10,265 nt of DNA from positions 1 to 10,265 of the forward strand of contig JAVEDG010000097.1 of NCBI GenBank assembly GCA_030841245.1, read 5' to 3'. Under the pieces are notes generated by a model that did no database searches, had not been told where the DNA came from, and was given only the letters and a program-made list of their open reading frames with translations. Origin of the DNA: Actinomycetota bacterium. GTDB lineage: Bacteria > Actinomycetota > Actinomycetes > JACCUZ01. This document shows, piece after piece, positions 7,762 through 10,265 of this stretch. The position numbers and the translations under genes are program-made. Each line of letters opens with the position of its first letter. Positions within the stretch are counted from its first letter, which is position 1.

Positions 7762-9426
7762 GTGAAGCAGCTCGGCGACATCCTCCTCGAGGGTGGCCTG
7801 GTGAACGAGGCCCAGCTCGGCGCGGCGTACGAGGAGCAGCAGCGGGTCGGCCGCGCCCTCGGACGCGTGCTGATTGAACAGGGCGTCCTCACCGAGTCTC
7901 AGCTGGTCGCTGCCCTGGCCACCCAGATCGGGCTGCGCTTCGTCGACCTCGGCGACTTCGCGGTCGACGGCTCGGCCATCGGCCGCGTGCCGGGCGCGGT
8001 GTGCCGTCGTCACTCGGCCATTCCGATCGGCTTCGAGGACGGGCGCCTGCTCGTCGCCATGGCCGACCCGGCCAACGTCTTCGCGATCGACGACATCCGC
8101 TCGCTCACGGGGATGGACGTCAAGCCCGTCGTCGCCACTCGCGCGGACGTGGCCAACGCGATCGACCGCTACTACCGCGCCGACTCCGACCTCGACGACC
8201 TGTCCAGCGCGATCGACACCTCCGACGAGGAGGACGACCTCTCCAAGGTCAAGGAGATCGTCGAGGACGCGCCGATCGTCAAGTACGTCAACCTGCTGAT
8301 CACCCAGGCGATCCAGGACCGCGCCTCGGACATCCACCTGGAGCCGACCGAGACCGACCTGCGGGTCCGGTACCGGATCGACGGCGTGCTGCACGAAGTG
8401 ATGCGCTCGCCCAAGGCGATCCAATCCGGGGTCATCAGCCGGCTGAAGATCATGGCGGACATCAACATCGCCGAGCGGCGGATCCCGCAGGACGGGCGGC
8501 TGTCGGTCACCGCGCACGGCCGCAAGGTCGACCTGCGCGTGGCGACCCTGCCGACGGTATGGGGCGAAAAGGTCGTCATGCGCATCCTGGACAACTCCAC
8601 GGCGCGTCTCGACCTGTCCGACCTGGGATTCTCCGACAGCAACTTCGAGCGCTACTCCCGCAGCTTCACCAAGCCCTACGGCATGATCCTGGTCACCGGC
8701 CCGACCGGGTCCGGCAAGTCCACGACGCTCTACGCGACGCTGAACATCGTCAGCCGGCCCGAGGTCAACGTCATTACGGTCGAGGACCCGGTGGAGTACC
8801 GGCTGGCGGGGATCAACCAGGTGCAGACCAACCCCAAGGCCGGGCTCACGTTCGCCTCGGCGCTCCGGTCGATCCTGCGCTCCGACCCCGACATCGTGCT
8901 GATCGGTGAGATCCGCGACCACGAGACCGGCCAGATCGCGGTCGAGGCCGCCCTGACCGGTCACCTCGTCCTCTCCACGCTGCACACGAACGACGCTCCT
9001 TCCGCGGTCAGCCGGCTCACCGAGATGGGCATCGAGCCCTTCCTGGTCGGCTCGGCGCTCGATGCCGTGCTCGCCCAGCGGTTGGCCCGCCGGCTCTGCG
9101 TCAAGTGCAAGGAGGGCTACACGCCGACCCCCGAGTCCTTGATCGCCTCCCGCTTCCCCTGGGAGGACGGTCAGCCGGTCCCGCAGCTGTTCCGGCCGGT
9201 CGGCTGCACGGTCTGCGCCAAGACCGGTTACAAGGGACGGCTTGCGCTGCACGAGGTCATGCTCGTCACGGAGGAGATCGAGCGGCTGGCGGTCGAGAAG
9301 TCCTCCGCGGCCGTCATCGAGAAGGTGGCACGCGAGCAAGGAATGCGGACCCTCCGCGAGGACGGCCTCGACAAGGTCGTGGCCGGTGTGACCTCGCTCG
9401 ACGAGATCCTGCGCGTCGTCGTCTGA
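7762..9426 (+). CDS. pilB: Type IV pilus assembly ATPase PilB (GspE family)
   Basis: Hexameric cytoplasmic ATPase that powers pilus extension at the inner side of the membrane. From the GTG at 7762 the protein has 554 residues, normal for PilB. The start is chosen because of the strong ribosome-binding site and because VKQLGDILLEGGL matches usual PilB N-termini. Residues 1-57 form two tandem MshEN-type repeats (LGDILLEGGLVNEAQL.. and LGRVLIEQGVLTESQL..). The ATPase core has Walker A GPTGSGKST (313-321), the Asp box ITVEDPVEY (338-346), a Walker B region PDIVLIGEIRD (376-386) and the His box TGHLVLSTLHTND (399-411). The zinc-binding tetracysteine is complete (CVKC at 446-449, CTVC at 482-485). 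Spacing to the next gene is about 150 bases. PilC, pilins and PilM/N/O would be expected beyond the window. Confidence 0.96.
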   Translation: MKQLGDILLEGGLVNEAQLGAAYEEQQRVGRALGRVLIEQGVLTESQLVAALATQIGLRFVDLGDFAVDGSAIGRVPGAVCRRHSAIPIGFEDGRLLVAMADPANVFAIDDIRSLTGMDVKPVVATRADVANAIDRYYRADSDLDDLSSAIDTSDEEDDLSKVKEIVEDAPIVKYVNLLITQAIQDRASDIHLEPTETDLRVRYRIDGVLHEVMRSPKAIQSGVISRLKIMADINIAERRIPQDGRLSVTAHGRKVDLRVATLPTVWGEKVVMRILDNSTARLDLSDLGFSDSNFERYSRSFTKPYGMILVTGPTGSGKSTTLYATLNIVSRPEVNVITVEDPVEYRLAGINQVQTNPKAGLTFASALRSILRSDPDIVLIGEIRDHETGQIAVEAALTGHLVLSTLHTNDAPSAVSRLTEMGIEPFLVGSALDAVLAQRLARRLCVKCKEGYTPTPESLIASRFPWEDGQPVPQLFRPVGCTVCAKTGYKGRLALHEVMLVTEEIERLAVEKSSAAVIEKVAREQGMRTLREDGLDKVVAGVTSLDEILRVVV

Positions 9427-9456
9427 CGAGCGCCGGGCCGTCTAAAGGCTTGGCAA

Positions 9457-9482
9457 GGTCCCGCCCAACGCTCAAGGGGACC
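9457..9482 (+). other. Inverted repeat overlapping the candidate promoter before the last gene
   Basis: GGTCCC (9457-9462) pairs with GGGACC (9477-9482) around a 14-base loop that contains the CTCA element. As RNA it would be a 6-bp hairpin after pilB. It lacks a T tract, so it is at most a weak attenuator, or a site overlapping the -35 box. Confidence 0.3.
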
Positions 9483-9499
9483 GCATCGACTACCGATTC
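9471..9499 (+). promoter_or_regulatory. Candidate sigma-28 (FliA/WhiG-type) promoter before the putative pilT
   Basis: CTCA at 9471-9474, 17 bases, then ACCGATTC at 9492-9499. The 8-mer CGCTCAAG (9469-9476) and its distance to CCGAT are identical to the site before the Roadblock gene. The expected start is near 9506, leaving a leader of about 70 bases before the GTG at 9576. The call rests on a repeated motif in the only long gap between pilB and the next gene. Confidence 0.4.
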
Positions 9500-9510
9500 C
9501 AGGCAAGAGA

Positions 9511-9527
9511 CAGATCCGTCGGATCTG
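9511..9527 (+). other. Perfect 17-bp inverted repeat in the leader of the last gene
   Basis: CAGATCCG and CGGATCTG flank a single central T. As RNA this folds as a 7-bp stem with a GTC loop. As DNA it is an almost perfect dyad, suitable for a dimeric regulator. It lies a few bases after the expected transcription start of the candidate promoter. No T tract follows, so it is not an intrinsic terminator. Confidence 0.5.
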
Positions 9528-9575
9528 GCCCGCCGGTCTGCGCGCATGCGTCCGGTCCGCCGAAAGGGGTAGCAC

Positions 9576-10265
9576 GTGGAGACGTCCGGATTCCAACCGG
9601 TGCCTGCCGACGAGTCGGGAGCCTTCGAGCCTGGCCCGGCGCCCGTGGCCGAGGGTGAAGAGACCCCTGCCTCTGGCTGGACCTACTCCTACGTCGCGGC
9701 GTCCCCGCTGACCGACCTGCCCGGGGCACCGCCGCAAGAGGCCTCCGCCGAGTCACTGAGCCCGTTCAGCACACCGAGCCCGTTCGAGCCTGCCACCGGC
9801 GCCGAGGGCGACGCCGCCTTCTCGGCGCCGGCGCCGTATGCCGTGGAACCCGTGGGTCAGGCCAGCGAGCCGGTGAACCCGACCTACTCCGAAGCCTCCT
9901 ACGCTGACCCGACCGGTTTCGTCCCGGAACAGCTCGAGGCCCCGGCGGCCGAGCTGACCGCGCCGCTGCAGGCGGCCGAGCCGACGGTGCCGGTCCAGCC
10001 GGTCGGGCTGGCCGAGCCCTCAGCTGTCCCGGCCGAGTCCGCGCCGGTCTCGACTCTGCCCTCACCGGTCTCGACTCTGCCCTCACCGGTCTCGACCGGA
10101 CCCGCACCCTTCCCGGCGGCAACCGACAACTGGAGCGCCGGCCCGGTCGCCGAGCCGGTCGAGGCCGGTCCGGCCGTGCTGGTCGCCGAGGCCGAGGCGG
10201 AAGAAGCGGCCTACAACCGCGGGTCCACCGAGGCCGACTCCGACGAGAACGACATCAACCTCAAC
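9576..10265 (+). CDS. Putative PilT-type ATPase, only its acidic Pro/Ala-rich N-terminal extension in window
   Basis: An open frame of 230 codons with no stop runs off the window end. It starts with GTG after GAAAGGGG (9562-9569), a good ribosome-binding site. The visible part is low-complexity: Pro, Ala, Glu, Ser and Val dominate, with roughly 35 acidic residues, a single arginine (about residue 215), and no lysine, histidine or cysteine. It is therefore probably disordered. There is no signal peptide and no membrane segment. The last residues, DENDINLN, resemble the point where PilT retraction ATPases begin their folded domain. The position right after pilB is where pilT often lies. The coding call is strong; the PilT identity is an inference from about eight residues and context. 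Another pilus or FHA-type protein with such a head remains possible. Confidence 0.8.
   Translation, partial: METSGFQPVPADESGAFEPGPAPVAEGEETPASGWTYSYVAASPLTDLPGAPPQEASAESLSPFSTPSPFEPATGAEGDAAFSAPAPYAVEPVGQASEPVNPTYSEASYADPTGFVPEQLEAPAAELTAPLQAAEPTVPVQPVGLAEPSAVPAESAPVSTLPSPVSTLPSPVSTGPAPFPAATDNWSAGPVAEPVEAGPAVLVAEAEAEEAAYNRGSTEADSDENDINLN
10044..10096 (+). repeat. 21-bp tandem repeat, about 2.5 copies, encoding PVSTLPS
   Basis: A 21-base unit starting CCGGTCTCGAC is present at 10044-10064, identically at 10065-10085, and as its first 11 bases at 10086-10096. It encodes PVSTLPS-PVSTLPS-PVST inside the disordered head of the last gene. Exact identity at DNA level points to a recent, in-frame duplication. 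Confidence 0.9.

Noticed and set aside
5655..7892. Open frame of 745 codons on the minus strand
   Set aside because: It lies opposite three well-supported + strand genes, is rich in Ser/Arg/Thr, and matches no family. Long antisense frames are expected in GC-rich coding DNA.
9450..9478. Standard sigma-70 promoter starting with TTGGCA at 9450
   Set aside because: At 16-18 bases downstream there is no TATAAT-like -10 box (CAAGGG and neighbours).
9427..9575. Riboswitch (for example c-di-GMP class I) between pilB and the next gene
   Set aside because: The conserved core elements I would expect were not found; only simple inverted repeats and a promoter-like motif are visible. An Infernal search against Rfam would decide.

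Overview
The window is a piece of a very GC-rich chromosome. Codons end almost always in G or C, GTG starts are common, and stop and start codons overlap tightly. The gene order alaS - ruvX - mltG - aroE is typical of high-GC Actinomycetota. The type IV pilus genes that follow point to a lineage with a type IV pilus machine, for example a relative of Kineosporiales, Geodermatophilales, Nocardioidales or Actinoplanes-like organisms. The genus cannot be fixed from this sequence alone. All recognised genes are on the + strand.

Bases 1-4940 are a compact housekeeping operon. It holds alanyl-tRNA synthetase (5' end outside the window), the RuvX/YqgF RNase H-fold nuclease, the MltG peptidoglycan transglycosylase and shikimate dehydrogenase. 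Neighbours overlap by 1-4 bases or are about 10 bases apart, so they are probably cotranscribed and translationally coupled.

Bases 4941-7641 hold a small-GTPase signalling module. Its genes are a Roadblock/LC7 protein (MglB-like), a DUF4388 protein with a long disordered linker and a conserved-looking C-terminal tail, a Ras-like GTPase of the MglA/CvnD type, and a 68-residue protein of unknown function. Bases 7642-10265 begin a type IV pilus assembly cluster: pilB (assembly ATPase), then a long open frame that runs off the window. The last residues of that frame resemble the start of a PilT retraction ATPase, preceded by an acidic, lysine-free, Pro/Ala-rich extension of about 220 residues. 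The likely logic is that the GTPase/Roadblock/DUF4388 set controls where or when the pilus motors act, as MglA/MglB does for polar pili in other bacteria.

The most interesting non-coding signal is a bipartite motif, YTCA-N16/17-NCCGAT. It resembles promoters of the FliA/WhiG (sigma-28) family and occurs in each of the three larger gaps in the pilus part: before the Roadblock gene, before pilB and before the putative pilT. Two copies share the 8-mer CGCTCAAG and have identical spacing, and each is followed by a perfect short hairpin. This suggests that a motility or sporulation-type sigma factor drives the module, separately from the housekeeping operon.
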